This document shows positions 34,139 through 43,520 of a stretch of 64,000 nt of DNA, piece after piece; position 1 is the first letter of the stretch; each line of letters starts with the position of its first letter. Where the stretch lies: contig NZ_BDBI01000017.1 in the NCBI RefSeq assembly GCF_001612905.1, positions 186,001 to 250,000 on the forward strand, in the 5' to 3' direction. The stretch comes from Nocardia ignorata NBRC 108230 (GTDB lineage: Bacteria; Actinomycetota; Actinomycetes; Mycobacteriales; Mycobacteriaceae). Under the pieces are notes generated by a model. The model had not been told where the DNA came from and ran no database searches. It saw nothing but the letters and a program-made list of their open reading frames with translations. The position numbers and the translations under genes are program-made.

Positions 34139-37100
34139 TCAGTACTCCACGTTCTGGTTGCGGCGGCGGATGGTGGTGACCTCGTCGCGCTGGTTTCCGG
34201 TGGGGCCGTGGTAATTCAGCGCGAACGACTGCTGGGCGTAGCCGCCGATCAGGTGCGAGGGCTTGATGAGCACCCGGGTGAGCGCGTTGTGGATACCGCC
34301 GCGCTTGCCCTTGGCTTCGGAGGTGGTGTCCTCGGCGCCCTCGATACGCGGCACGTCGACCGCGCGGTCCTGGGCGTGGTACATGAACACCGTGCCCTCG
34401 GGCATGCGGTGTGAGACGATCGCGCGGGCCACGACCACACCGTTGCGGTTGATCGCCTCGATCCAATCGTTGTCAGCCACACCGATTTTCTTCGCGTCCA
34501 CATCCGACATCCAGATCGTCTGACCGCCACGCGAGAGCGTGAGCATGTGCAGGTTGTCCTGGTAGGCCGAGTGGATGGACCACTTCGAGTGCGGGGTCAG
34601 GTAGCGCACGGTGAGCCCGTTGCCACTCACATTGCCGATGCTCGGCTCCGCGAACAGCGCCGACATGTCCAGCGGCGGACGGAAGATCGGCAGTTGCTCA
34701 CCGAGCTCGATCATCCAGTCGTGGTCGAGGTAGAAGTGCTGACGCCCGGTGAGGGTGTGCCACGGCTTGAGCCGCTCCACATTGATGGTGAACGGCGAGT
34801 ACCGGCGCCCGCCGCTCTCGCTGCCGGACCACTCCGGCGAGGTGATGACCGGAACGGGACGCGCCTGGGTGTCGGCGAAGGTGATCTGCTTGCCCTCGGC
34901 CTCGGCGGCGAGGTCGGCCAGTTTGGTGCCGGTGCGGCGTTCGAGCTGGTGGAATCCCTCGACGGCGAGACGGCCGTTGGTGGTGCCCGACAGCGCGAGA
35001 ATGGTCTCGGCGGCGAAGGTGTCCTTGGCCAGCGACGGCCGCCCGGCCGCGATCCCCGACACCACGGTGCCGTTCTTGCCCGCGAGGTACTCCACCTCTT
35101 TGTCCGGGTAGGTCGTGATGCCCTTGGTGGTCACCCCGAGCGTGTCGACCAGCGGGCCGAGCGCCGCGAGCTTCTCGGCGATCTTGGTGTAGTCGCGTTC
35201 GATCTCGACGATCTTGGGCATGGTCTTACCCGGGATCGGTTCGCACTCACCGGCTTTCCAGTCCAGCACCTTGCCGCCCGCCTGCGCCAGCGCATCCGGC
35301 GAGTCGTGCTGCAACGGCACCGCGACGATGTCTTTCCTTGTGCCCAGGTGCTTTTCGGCCAGCCAGGAGAACCCGCGCGCGATGCGGTGGAACGCCTCGA
35401 AGTCGGTCTTGGCCTCCCACGGCGGGGAGATGGCGGGGGAGAAAGCGTGCACGAAGGGGTGCATGTCGGTGGAGGACAGGTCGTGCTTCTCGTACCAGGT
35501 GGCGGCGGGCAGCACGATGTCGGCGAACAGGGTGGTGCTGGTCATGCGGAAATCCAGGGCCAGTAGCAGGTCCAGCTTGCCCTCGGCGCCTTCCTCGCGC
35601 CATTCCAGCTCCTGCGGGCGCACGCCGGTGGCGTCGGTGGTCTGCAGGTTGGAGCCGCAGCCGAGCAGATGCTTCTGGAAGTACTCGTTGCCCTTGCCCG
35701 AGGAGCCGAGCAGGTTGGCCCGCCACACGGTGAGCACGCGCGGGAAGTTCTCGGGAGCGTCCGGGTCTTCGCAGGCGAAACGCAGGTCACCGGACTTGAG
35801 TCCGTCGACGACGTGCTCACCGGGGGTCTTACCCGCGGCGGCTGCTTCGTCGGCCATGTCCAGTGGGTTGCGGTTGAACGTCGGGTAGCTCGGCATCCAG
35901 CCGAGACGACTCGCCAGCGCGATGTTGTCGGCGGCGGTACGACCGGCGAACTTGCCCTTGCCCAGCGGGGACGCGAACGAGTCCGAGGTGAACGGGTCGT
36001 AGCGCCACTGGTCGTTGGTCAGATACCAGAACACGGTGCCCTGCATCTGACGCGGCGGGCGCTGCCAGTCGCTCGCCGAAGCCAGTGTGGCCCAACCTGT
36101 TACCGGCCGGCACTTCTCCTGGCCGACGTAGTGGGCCCAGCCGCCGCCGTTCTTGCCCTGACAACCGGTGAGCAGCGTGAGGGTGAAGAACGCGCGGTAG
36201 ATCTGATCGGAGTGGAACCAGTGGTTGGTGCCCGCGCCCATCAGGATCATCGAGCGGCCACCGGAACGTTCGGCGTTGTCGGCGAATTCGCGGCCGATGC
36301 GCGCGGCCTGCACGGCGGGTACGCCGGTGATGGTTTCCTGCCAGGCCGGGGTGTAGGGCGACTCGGCGTCGTCGTAACCCTTGGCCCACTCGCCGGGCAA
36401 GCCGTCACGACCGAGGCCGTACTGAGCCAGCAGCAGGTCGAAGACGGTGGTGACCCGTTTGCCCGCAACGGTTTTCGTCGGCACGCCACGGATGATGGGT
36501 GCGGCGGTGTCGGTGTCGAAGCGAGGCAGCGCGATGGTGGTCGGCGCCTCGTCGGAATGGCCGAGCAGGGTGAGCAGCGGGTCGACCCCTTCGAGGTCGA
36601 GATTCCACTTGCCCGCATCGGCCTCGTTGAAGCGGTGTCCCAGAGAACCGTTGGGCACCACCGGATTTCCCACCTGATCGAGCAGTACCGGCTTGTGTGC
36701 GGCGTTCTCGTCGGTGTGGCCCAGATCGGCCGCCGTCAGGAACTTGCCGGGAAGGGCGCCGCCCTGATCCGCCGCCTCGTCGAGACAGATCAGGTACGGC
36801 AAATCGGTGTAGGACTTGATGTAGTCCAGGAACATCGGAGTCTGCTTCTCGAGGAAGAACTCCTTGAGCACCACGTGCCCCATCGCCATCGCCAGCGCCG
36901 CGTCGGTACCGGGGCGTGCGGCCACCCACTCGTCGGCGAACTTGGTGTTGTCGGCGTAGTCGGGGGAGACCACCACGACCTTCTGGCCGCGATACCGCGC
37001 CTCGGTCATGTAGTGCGCGTCGGGCGTGCGGGTCACCGGGACATTGGAACCCCACATGATGAGGTAACCCGCGTCGAACCAGTCGGCCGACTCCGGCACG

Positions 37101-37849
37101 TCGGTCTGGTCACCGAACACCTGCGGCGAGGCCACCGGCAGGTCGGCGTACCAGTCGTAGAACGAGAGCATGTAGCCGCCGAGCAGCGACACGAAACGCG
37201 CGCCCGTCGCGTGGCTGACCATCGACATCGCCGGAATCGGCGAGAAACCGGCGACGCGGTCGGGACCGTACTGCTTGATCGTGTAAACGTGTGCGGCAGC
37301 GGCGATCTCGGCCGCCTCCCACCACTCGGCGCGCACGAACCCGCCCTTGCCTCGAGCGTTCTTGTACGCCTTGGCCTTGACCGGATCCTCGACGATCGAC
37401 TCCCAGGCCAGCACCGGGTCCTTCGACTCGGCCTTGGCCTTGCGGTACAGATCGAGCAGGGTGCCGCGCACATACGGGTAGCGCACGCGGGCGGGGGAGT
37501 AGGTGTACCAGGAGAACGAGGCGCCACGTGGGCAGCCGCGCGGTTCGTACTCGGGTTTGTCCGAGCCCACCGAGGGGTAGTCGGTCTGCTGGGACTCCCA
37601 GGTGATCACGCCGTCCTTGACGTAGATCTTCCACGAGCACGAACCGGTGCAGTTCACGCCGTGGGTCGAGCGCACCACCTTGTCGTGCGACCACCGGTCG
37701 CGGTAGAACGCGTCTGCATCGCGCCCACCGACCTTGAACACCGACCGCTGATCCGCGGAAACCTCACCGCGCTGAAAGTACTTTCCGAGCGTCAGCAGAC
37801 TGTCACCGAAATCGGTGGGCGACGGACCATGAGTGCGCGAATTAACCAC
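34139..37849 (-). CDS. narG: Respiratory nitrate reductase alpha subunit NarG
   Basis: A 1236-residue molybdenum enzyme reducing nitrate to nitrite at the cytoplasmic face of the membrane. The N-terminal FS0 cluster ligands are in THGVNCTGSCSWKIY (His and two Cys) near residue 50. The molybdenum-cofactor pocket region FYDWYADLPVASP near residue 215 contains the Asp expected to ligate Mo, followed by GDQTDVPESADWF. GTG 37849 is chosen because AAGGGGG lies just upstream and it gives the usual length; the open frame continues upstream but with no family similarity. It heads the narGHJI operon and needs bis-MGD, which the MobA-MoeA fusion gene 6 kb away may help supply. Confidence 0.97.
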   Translation of the reverse strand: MVNSRTHGPSPTDFGDSLLTLGKYFQRGEVSADQRSVFKVGGRDADAFYRDRWSHDKVVRSTHGVNCTGSCSWKIYVKDGVITWESQQTDYPSVGSDKPEYEPRGCPRGASFSWYTYSPARVRYPYVRGTLLDLYRKAKAESKDPVLAWESIVEDPVKAKAYKNARGKGGFVRAEWWEAAEIAAAAHVYTIKQYGPDRVAGFSPIPAMSMVSHATGARFVSLLGGYMLSFYDWYADLPVASPQVFGDQTDVPESADWFDAGYLIMWGSNVPVTRTPDAHYMTEARYRGQKVVVVSPDYADNTKFADEWVAARPGTDAALAMAMGHVVLKEFFLEKQTPMFLDYIKSYTDLPYLICLDEAADQGGALPGKFLTAADLGHTDENAAHKPVLLDQVGNPVVPNGSLGHRFNEADAGKWNLDLEGVDPLLTLLGHSDEAPTTIALPRFDTDTAAPIIRGVPTKTVAGKRVTTVFDLLLAQYGLGRDGLPGEWAKGYDDAESPYTPAWQETITGVPAVQAARIGREFADNAERSGGRSMILMGAGTNHWFHSDQIYRAFFTLTLLTGCQGKNGGGWAHYVGQEKCRPVTGWATLASASDWQRPPRQMQGTVFWYLTNDQWRYDPFTSDSFASPLGKGKFAGRTAADNIALASRLGWMPSYPTFNRNPLDMADEAAAAGKTPGEHVVDGLKSGDLRFACEDPDAPENFPRVLTVWRANLLGSSGKGNEYFQKHLLGCGSNLQTTDATGVRPQELEWREEGAEGKLDLLLALDFRMTSTTLFADIVLPAATWYEKHDLSSTDMHPFVHAFSPAISPPWEAKTDFEAFHRIARGFSWLAEKHLGTRKDIVAVPLQHDSPDALAQAGGKVLDWKAGECEPIPGKTMPKIVEIERDYTKIAEKLAALGPLVDTLGVTTKGITTYPDKEVEYLAGKNGTVVSGIAAGRPSLAKDTFAAETILALSGTTNGRLAVEGFHQLERRTGTKLADLAAEAEGKQITFADTQARPVPVITSPEWSGSESGGRRYSPFTINVERLKPWHTLTGRQHFYLDHDWMIELGEQLPIFRPPLDMSALFAEPSIGNVSGNGLTVRYLTPHSKWSIHSAYQDNLHMLTLSRGGQTIWMSDVDAKKIGVADNDWIEAINRNGVVVARAIVSHRMPEGTVFMYHAQDRAVDVPRIEGAEDTTSEAKGKRGGIHNALTRVLIKPSHLIGGYAQQSFALNYHGPTGNQRDEVTTIRRRNQNVEY

Positions 37850-38276
37850 GACGCCCCCTTCGAGCTTGTGAAATCGGGCTGTTGAGGCCAACTGTAAGGA
37901 GGCGGTCCCGCCGGGCAAAACGAACTTCTCACACCCCGGATCGGACCTTTGTGCGTTGTGAGGTGGGCGAAATGTGCTGGTCACCCCAGTAACCCGACGC
38001 TCACCCACCACACCCGCCACGACCAGGGAAAATCCCAACCCGACCGGCCTTTCCCGGCGCTCGCGAGGCGGTTCGGCACCGACGCGGTGATGCTTCGGAA
38101 ACGACGGGTTCTCGGACGGTTTACATTTGTTTACACACCCACAGTGACCTGCGTCGCTTCGATCCACGCCCGAGAGCGGGGCGGGCAGACGAACAATATG
38201 TACTCAGCTAACCAGCGGTTACCGGACATGCGATCATGTCTGACGTCCATCGATGGCTATCAGGGAGTACGAGCGA
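37850..38276. promoter_or_regulatory. Divergent control region of narGHJI and the AGCS symporter
   Basis: This 427-base region has no convincing gene. It contains two direct copies of GTTTACA (38119-38125 and 38129-38135), ten bases apart and so on the same DNA face, and a GlnR-like pair GTGAT-N6-GAAAC (38087-38102). The repeats could be bound by a response regulator, but neither site is certain. An upstream extension of the narG frame through this region shows no homology. Confidence 0.5.
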
Positions 38277-39821
38277 GTGGCTGAGTTCTTGACCACGATC
38301 AACGGTTATATCTGGAGCAACTCGTTGATCTATCTGTGCTTGGCCGCGGGGGTGTACTTCTCGATCCGTTCGAGGTTCGTCCAGGTCCGCCAGATCCCGG
38401 AGATGGTGCGGCTGTTGTTGCGCGGCGAGAAGTCCGCCTCCGGAGTGTCGTCGTTCCAGGCGTTGGCGATGTCGCTGTCGGGGCGGATCGGCACCGGCAA
38501 TATCGCGGGCGTCGCCACCGCCATCGCCTTCGGCGGGCCGGGTGCGCTGTTCTGGATGTGGGCAGTGGCCTTCCTCGGCGCCTCCACGTCCTTCGTCGAA
38601 TGCACCCTCGGCCAGATCTACAAGACCCGCGACCCGCTCACCGGTGAGTACCGTGGCGGGCCCGCCTACTACTTCCACCGGGCGATGTCGCACACCAAGG
38701 CCGCCCCACTGTTCAAGGTCTACGCGGTGATCTTCGCCGCCGTGACGGTACTGGCCTGCGGTTTGCTCATGCCGAGCGTGCAGTCCAACTCCATGGCGGC
38801 CGCGATGAACCAGGCCTGGGGCGTGTCGGAATGGGTGGTCGCCCTCGGCGCCGTGATCGTGCTCGCGTTCGTCATCATCGGCGGCGTCAAACGCATCGCC
38901 GCCTTCGCAGCGGTCGTCGTGCCGTTCATGGCGGTGGGCTACATCCTGATCTCCATGGTCATCGTGTTCGACAACGCCGGCCAGATCCCGGAGATCCTCG
39001 CCCTGGTCGTGCGCAGCGCCCTCGGCGCCGACGCGGCGTTCGGCGCGATCATCGGCGCGGCCGTGATGTGGGGCGTCAAGCGCGGTGTGTACTCCAACGA
39101 GGCAGGCCAGGGCACCGGCCCGCACTCGGCGGCCGCCGCCGAGGTGTCCCACCCCGCCAAGCAGGGTCTGGTGCAGGCCTTCGCCGTGTACATCGACACC
39201 CTGTTCGTCTGCACCGCCACCGGTCTACTGATCCTGTCGACCGGCGCCTACCGGGTCTTCGAGGGTGAGTCCGCCGACGGAAAGGTCCTGGCCGACGGTG
39301 GAGTGCTGCCGTCGGACGCCGCGGTCGGCCCCGCCTACGCCCAGCATGCGGTCGACACCCTGTGGGGTGGTTTCGGCTCGACCTTCGTCGCGATCTCGCT
39401 GGCGTTCTTCTGCCTGACCACGATCATCGCCTACTACTACATGGCCGACACCAACCTGCGCTTCCTGGTCGGCAAGGCCGCGGCCAAGCCGGTCCCCGTC
39501 ATCCGTGGCACCGTCGGCGCCAACACCACGCTGGTCCTGCAGGCCCTCATCCTGGTGTCGGTCGCCGTCGGTGCGCTGTCGACGGCCACCGACGCCTGGA
39601 CCCTCGGCGACATCGGCGTCGGCCTGATGGCCTGGCTCAACATCATCGGCATCATCATCATCCAGCAGCCCGCCTACAAGGCCCTGCGCGATTTCGAGAA
39701 GCAGAAGAAGGAAGGCAAGGACCCGGTCTTCGATCCGAAGGCTCTCGGTATCCGCAACGCCACCTTCTGGGAGACCTACGAACCGGAACGCGAACGCGTA
39801 AAGGTTACTGTCACCGAGTGA
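38277..39821 (+). CDS. Alanine/glycine:cation symporter (AGCS family)
   Basis: A 514-residue, roughly ten-helix sodium-coupled amino-acid transporter. Family hallmarks include SSFQALAMSLSGRIGTGNIA near residue 60, GGPGALFWMWAVAFLGA near 90, and NEAGQGTGPHSAAAAE near 275. It imports alanine or glycine with Na+ or H+. GTG 38277 follows GGGAG by nine bases; ATG 38253 is an in-frame alternative. It is divergent from narG and ends at the hairpin at 39827. Confidence 0.92.
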   Translation: MAEFLTTINGYIWSNSLIYLCLAAGVYFSIRSRFVQVRQIPEMVRLLLRGEKSASGVSSFQALAMSLSGRIGTGNIAGVATAIAFGGPGALFWMWAVAFLGASTSFVECTLGQIYKTRDPLTGEYRGGPAYYFHRAMSHTKAAPLFKVYAVIFAAVTVLACGLLMPSVQSNSMAAAMNQAWGVSEWVVALGAVIVLAFVIIGGVKRIAAFAAVVVPFMAVGYILISMVIVFDNAGQIPEILALVVRSALGADAAFGAIIGAAVMWGVKRGVYSNEAGQGTGPHSAAAAEVSHPAKQGLVQAFAVYIDTLFVCTATGLLILSTGAYRVFEGESADGKVLADGGVLPSDAAVGPAYAQHAVDTLWGGFGSTFVAISLAFFCLTTIIAYYYMADTNLRFLVGKAAAKPVPVIRGTVGANTTLVLQALILVSVAVGALSTATDAWTLGDIGVGLMAWLNIIGIIIIQQPAYKALRDFEKQKKEGKDPVFDPKALGIRNATFWETYEPERERVKVTVTE

Positions 39822-39826
39822 TTCGG

Positions 39827-39865
39827 CGCGCCGAGGTCCACACCGGGACCTCGGCGCGTTTCCTT
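39827..39865 (+). terminator. Rho-independent-type terminator of the symporter gene
   Basis: A perfect 13-bp stem (39827-39839 with 39846-39858) with a six-base loop is followed by TTTCCTT. It also separates the convergent mtnC gene. Confidence 0.82.
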
Positions 39866-39879
39866 GTGCTCGCCGAGGC

Positions 39880-40578
39880 CTACTGTTCGGTCATCGCGGC
39901 GGGGTCGACCTCCGCGAACGATCCGACCCACCTGTGCGGTGGGCGTGAGGGATTCGGCTCGCCGGGGCGGTGGACGCCGACGGCACGCCAACCGGCGGTG
40001 ACGGCCGCATCGAGTTCGTCCGGGTGATCGGACAGGAACAGGGTTTCGCGCGGCGCGACCGCGATGCGGGTGGTGATCGTTTCGTAGGAGGCGGGTTCGC
40101 GTTTGGGGCCGGCGTTCACCAGGTCGAAGTGATCGGTGATGAGGGGTGAGAGGTCGCCGGGGTCGGCGTAGGTGAACCAATCTCGTTGGTTGCGTACGGA
40201 TCCCGAGGAATAGATGTAGAGGGTGTGGCCCGCGGCGTGCCAGGCGCGCAGGGCGGGGGCGACGTCGTCGAAGAAGCGGCCGTGCAAGTCGCCTACGCGA
40301 AAGCCCTCCGCGCAGATGGCGCCCTGGGCAGCTTTCAGCGGCTCGGCCTTCACATCGGAATGCAGCCAGCCGGTGAGGATTTCGGCGATCCGTGCGGTAT
40401 CGGCGGTCGCCTCGCCGGACAGTTCTCGGGTGGCGGCGATCACGGATTCGGCTGCACCAGTGGCATTCTCGGCCAGCCAGGCGGGCAGACGCTTCTCGGT
40501 ATAACCGTACAGGTCGGTGCGTACCGAATCGGTGGGGCTGGTAGTGCCCTCGATATCGAGGACGATCGCGCGGATCAC
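39880..40578 (-). CDS. mtnC: 2,3-diketo-5-methylthiopentyl-1-phosphate enolase/phosphatase MtnC
   Basis: A 232-residue HAD-family enzyme of methionine salvage that enolises and dephosphorylates diketomethylthiopentyl phosphate. HAD motif I is VLDIEGTTSP at residue 6, motif II is YIYSSGSVRNQ near 120, and motif III/IV is in FLSDHPDELDAA near 180. GTG 40578 overlaps the mtnD stop by four bases. It is the last gene of the mtn operon. Confidence 0.93.
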   Translation of the reverse strand: MIRAIVLDIEGTTSPTDSVRTDLYGYTEKRLPAWLAENATGAAESVIAATRELSGEATADTARIAEILTGWLHSDVKAEPLKAAQGAICAEGFRVGDLHGRFFDDVAPALRAWHAAGHTLYIYSSGSVRNQRDWFTYADPGDLSPLITDHFDLVNAGPKREPASYETITTRIAVAPRETLFLSDHPDELDAAVTAGWRAVGVHRPGEPNPSRPPHRWVGSFAEVDPAAMTEQ

Positions 40579-41144
40579 GCGAGCAACTCGTCCAGGGTGG
40601 GGAAACCGGCGCTGATCTTGTCGCCGGTGAAGTCGCCGATCCAGCCGTCGGCCTCCTCGAAGAAGCGGATGGCGACGAAATCGGGGCGGGGGCCCATGTC
40701 GAACCAGTGCAGGGTGCCCGCGGGCACCGAAAGCAGGTCGCCCGCCTCGCACACCGTGGCCAGCACCGCGTCGTCGATGTGCAGGTAGAAGCAGCCGCGA
40801 CCGGCGGCGAAGAAACGCACCTCGTCCTCGGCGTGCCGGTGCTCGTCGAGGAACTTGGTGCGAGCACCCGCCGCGGTGGCGGGCCAGTCGGGGTTGTCGT
40901 CGTCGGGGTGGATGCGGGCGATATCGATGTGCTCGTAGCGACCCGACGCGTTCAGTTCGGCGATCCGCGGCGCGTAATGGGCGAGCAGGGTGTCGGAGTC
41001 GGTGGTCGCGGCGTCGGGGAGCACCTCCCAGCGGGAGAAGGCGATGCCGTGCTTCGACAGCTCGGCACCGATCTCGGCGGTGTCGGTGGTCCGCACCCGG
41101 ACATCGGCGGCATTGTCGGCCGCCATCACTTGCAGCAGGGTCAT
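40575..41144 (-). CDS. mtnD: Acireductone dioxygenase MtnD
   Basis: A 189-residue cupin that cleaves acireductone with O2 to the keto-acid precursor of methionine and formate (Fe form). The metal ligands are in EHRHAEDEVRFF near residue 88 and HWFDMG near 137. ATG 41144 overlaps the upstream mtnAB stop by four bases. Together with mtnAB and mtnC it covers most of the salvage pathway. No mtnE aminotransferase or MTA phosphorylase gene is nearby. Confidence 0.94.
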   Translation of the reverse strand: MTLLQVMAADNAADVRVRTTDTAEIGAELSKHGIAFSRWEVLPDAATTDSDTLLAHYAPRIAELNASGRYEHIDIARIHPDDDNPDWPATAAGARTKFLDEHRHAEDEVRFFAAGRGCFYLHIDDAVLATVCEAGDLLSVPAGTLHWFDMGPRPDFVAIRFFEEADGWIGDFTGDKISAGFPTLDELLA

Positions 41145-43036
41145 CTCGGTCCGATCTCGAAAGGAGTGGCGTCGGTACGTCCGGTGCGGGCGATCAACTC
41201 GCACAGTGCTTCCAGACATTCGGCGCGATCACGCGCCTGGGCAAGAGTGTCACCCCAGGCGGTGATGCCGTGCCCGGTGATGAACAGAATCGGTGCGGCA
41301 CCGGGATTCTCGCGCAGGTAGTACTCGATGTCGGCGCCGATGCGCGCGACGTCGGGCCAGTTCGCGAACACCGGAACATCCACGGTCGACGGATCGTCGA
41401 GCCCGAAACCCTTGATGAGTTCGTACCCGCTGACCCGCACGGTGTCACCCGGCCGGGCGGTGGTCGCCAGGGCGGTGGCGAACGGTGAGTGCACGTGCAC
41501 GACGGCACCGGCATCGCGCGTGCGGTACACGGCGGTGTGAATGCTGGTCTCGGCGGAGGGTTTTCGGTCCTGACCCGGGTAAGCGGTGGTGTCGGCGACG
41601 CGGACGCGCACCGCATCGCGCTCGGTCAGTTCGCCTTTCGACAATCCGCTGGCGGTGATCAGCGCATCGTCGCTCCCTGATCGCACCGAGATGTTGCCTG
41701 CCGTACCGGGCATCCAGCCGCGCTCGTAGAGCTGACGAGCGACGGCGGCGAGCGCGCGTCCGGCCATGTCGCTCTTCGAGCTCGCGGCGTGGCCGTTCTC
41801 GGCGTTGCGGTAGACCACACCGTTCTCCGTGACCACCGCGGTGACCAGGTCGGCCGGTGTCACATCGAAGGCCGGGTTGAACACGGCGGTGCCTGCCGGT
41901 GCGGCCTCGACCCCACCGAACCCCGTGACCTCCGTGGCGGCCCGCTGTTCGACGACGATCTGCGCGCCGGTCGCCATCGCGGTATCGCGGGTGGACTCCG
42001 GGGCGACGACGATGAACGGGATGCCGTGATGACGCGCCGCAAGGGCAAGACCGAAGGTGCCGATCTTGTTGGCGACATCGCCGTTGGCGGTGATCCGGTC
42101 GGCACCCACGAGCACCGCGTCCACCTGTCCCGTTGCCATCGCCCACGCGGCGGCCGAGTCGATGGTGAGCCGGTGGGGGATACCCGCCTCGGCCAGCTCC
42201 CACGAGGTGAGCCGCGCACCCTGCAGCAGCGGCCGGGTCTCGTCCACGATCACATCGGTGACCGCGCCGCGCTCGTGCAGCACCCGCAGCGCGCCGATGG
42301 CCGTACCCACCGCGCTGGTGGCCAGACGCCCGGTGTTGCAGTGCGTGAGCAGGCGGAGCGGCCGGTCACCGCAGAGCTGTTGCACCAGGTCGGCGGCGTG
42401 GGTGGCGGCGGCCAGGTTGACCCGGCCGTCCTCGGCGAGCATGTCGAGGGTTTCGGTCAGTACGGCGTCGGCACCTTCGGGAATCCGTGCCCGCACCCGC
42501 TCGACCGCCCACGCCAGGTTGACGGCGGTGGGTCGCGCCGCCGCGATCCGATCCGCCTCGGCCTCCACCGCCGCAACGTCGACCACTCCGCTGCCCGAAA
42601 CACCCGCTCGCACCGCTTCGCGCGAGACGGCCGCGCTGCGCTGTCCTACCTGCTCAGCGGCCCCGCAGCCATGTTCGTCGTCCGCCTGCGTCACGCCTGC
42701 GGGATGCACAACGCCCGGCCGCATCGCGGCGTCGGAAGGCTCACCTGCTCGCGTGCCCGCGGAATGCGCACCGTCCGTCCGCGTCGCGGTTTCGGGATGT
42801 TCGGCGACGGCCTGGGTGGCGGCGTCGACGACCTTCGTGTGAGCGCGGGTCGCGATGACCACCCCGAACGCCCCCGCGATCCCGATGGCGGGCGCACCAC
42901 GGATGGCGAGCGTGGTGATGGCGTCGATCACCTGATCGACGGTCGTCAACCGCAGCTCACGCACCTCGTGCGGCAGCCCACGCTGGTCGATGGTGACGAG
43001 CGCACCGTCGTCCCAGGTCAGGGAACTGTCGTCCAT
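41141..43036 (-). CDS. mtnAB: Fused MtnA (methylthioribose-1-phosphate isomerase) and MtnB (methylthioribulose-1-phosphate dehydratase)
   Basis: A 631-residue bifunctional enzyme catalysing two successive steps of methionine salvage. The MtnA half has catalytic Cys in LLTHCNTGRLATS near residue 240 and Asp in VGADRITANGDVANKIGT near 320. The MtnB half, from about residue 425, has GTAGNISVR, the zinc pair HVHSPFATAL near 535 and TGHGITAWG near 598. Residues about 78-155 are a low-complexity insertion (Ala/Gly/Thr/Glu-rich) absent from ordinary MtnA, between the first strand and EAEADRIAAARPTAVNL. GAGGA upstream of ATG 43036 supports the start. Confidence 0.93.
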   Translation of the reverse strand: MDDSSLTWDDGALVTIDQRGLPHEVRELRLTTVDQVIDAITTLAIRGAPAIGIAGAFGVVIATRAHTKVVDAATQAVAEHPETATRTDGAHSAGTRAGEPSDAAMRPGVVHPAGVTQADDEHGCGAAEQVGQRSAAVSREAVRAGVSGSGVVDVAAVEAEADRIAAARPTAVNLAWAVERVRARIPEGADAVLTETLDMLAEDGRVNLAAATHAADLVQQLCGDRPLRLLTHCNTGRLATSAVGTAIGALRVLHERGAVTDVIVDETRPLLQGARLTSWELAEAGIPHRLTIDSAAAWAMATGQVDAVLVGADRITANGDVANKIGTFGLALAARHHGIPFIVVAPESTRDTAMATGAQIVVEQRAATEVTGFGGVEAAPAGTAVFNPAFDVTPADLVTAVVTENGVVYRNAENGHAASSKSDMAGRALAAVARQLYERGWMPGTAGNISVRSGSDDALITASGLSKGELTERDAVRVRVADTTAYPGQDRKPSAETSIHTAVYRTRDAGAVVHVHSPFATALATTARPGDTVRVSGYELIKGFGLDDPSTVDVPVFANWPDVARIGADIEYYLRENPGAAPILFITGHGITAWGDTLAQARDRAECLEALCELIARTGRTDATPFEIGPR

Positions 43037-43146
43037 CGGGTGTCCTCACTGCGAAACGGTCATTCCGCCGATAGACGATATCCGACCAGCCCGGGGCACG
43101 GACGAGCCGCCGGTACCGGTACCGGCGGCTCGTCGACACGCGTGGG

Positions 43147-43302
43147 TCAGTGGCTGCCTGGGCGGCGCGGCTCGCGCCGATCATCCTGGCCTGCTCGCGT
43201 CATCCGCTGCGAGTCCTGCTCTTGCTCCTGCCGCTGCTCCTGCTGCTGGCGGGGCATCTGCTTGGGCATCTTTTTCGGCGTTTTCTTCGACTTCTCAGCC
43301 AT
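43147..43302 (-). CDS. 51-residue Lys/Gln/Arg-rich small protein
   Basis: A short, highly charged protein: MAEKSKKTPKKMPKQMPRQQ, then a QEQ repeat with DSQRMTR and a basic end in RREPRRPGSH. Codon choice is GC-rich with the expected third-position bias, and AAAGGA or GTGGAG lies upstream of ATG 43302. The composition suggests a disordered nucleic-acid-binding protein, but no family is recognised. It lies between the mtnAB and MobA-MoeA genes on the same strand. Confidence 0.55.
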   Translation of the reverse strand: MAEKSKKTPKKMPKQMPRQQQEQRQEQEQDSQRMTRAGQDDRREPRRPGSH

Positions 43303-43520
43303 CTCCACACGGTCCTTTCCGAGGGATGAATACTTCGCCTAATTCGGATGTCCGGCGTAATTCCGCCTTTTTCGAGGCGGGGTACGCCTGACTTGCTCAA
43401 CGATAGGCATCGAGTCGTCGCGGCGGTAGAGTTGAACGATAAATAGCATTCCTACCAGCGGATATTCGGCGTGTCCCGGCATTTTCGGCAGTCACCGACG
43501 GTAATTCCGGCGACATTGTT
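43303..43520. other. AT-richer intergenic region
   Basis: 218 bases with noticeably lower GC than the neighbours, between the MobA-MoeA stop and the small-protein gene. It may carry the small gene's promoter. A 21-codon frame at 43325 on the plus strand has no ribosome-binding site. No hairpin of terminator type is evident. Confidence 0.4.

Noticed and set aside
37850..38167. Extension of the narG frame 318 bases upstream of GTG 37849
   Set aside because: No NarG similarity, no ribosome-binding site at the far start, and a good one before GTG 37849.
42572..42805. The MtnA insertion as an intein or mobile element
   Set aside because: It lacks intein splicing residues, homing-endonuclease motifs and terminal repeats; it is low-complexity sequence.
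43325..43390. A 21-codon plus-strand frame in the AT-richer gap
   Set aside because: No ribosome-binding site or codon bias; too short to support.
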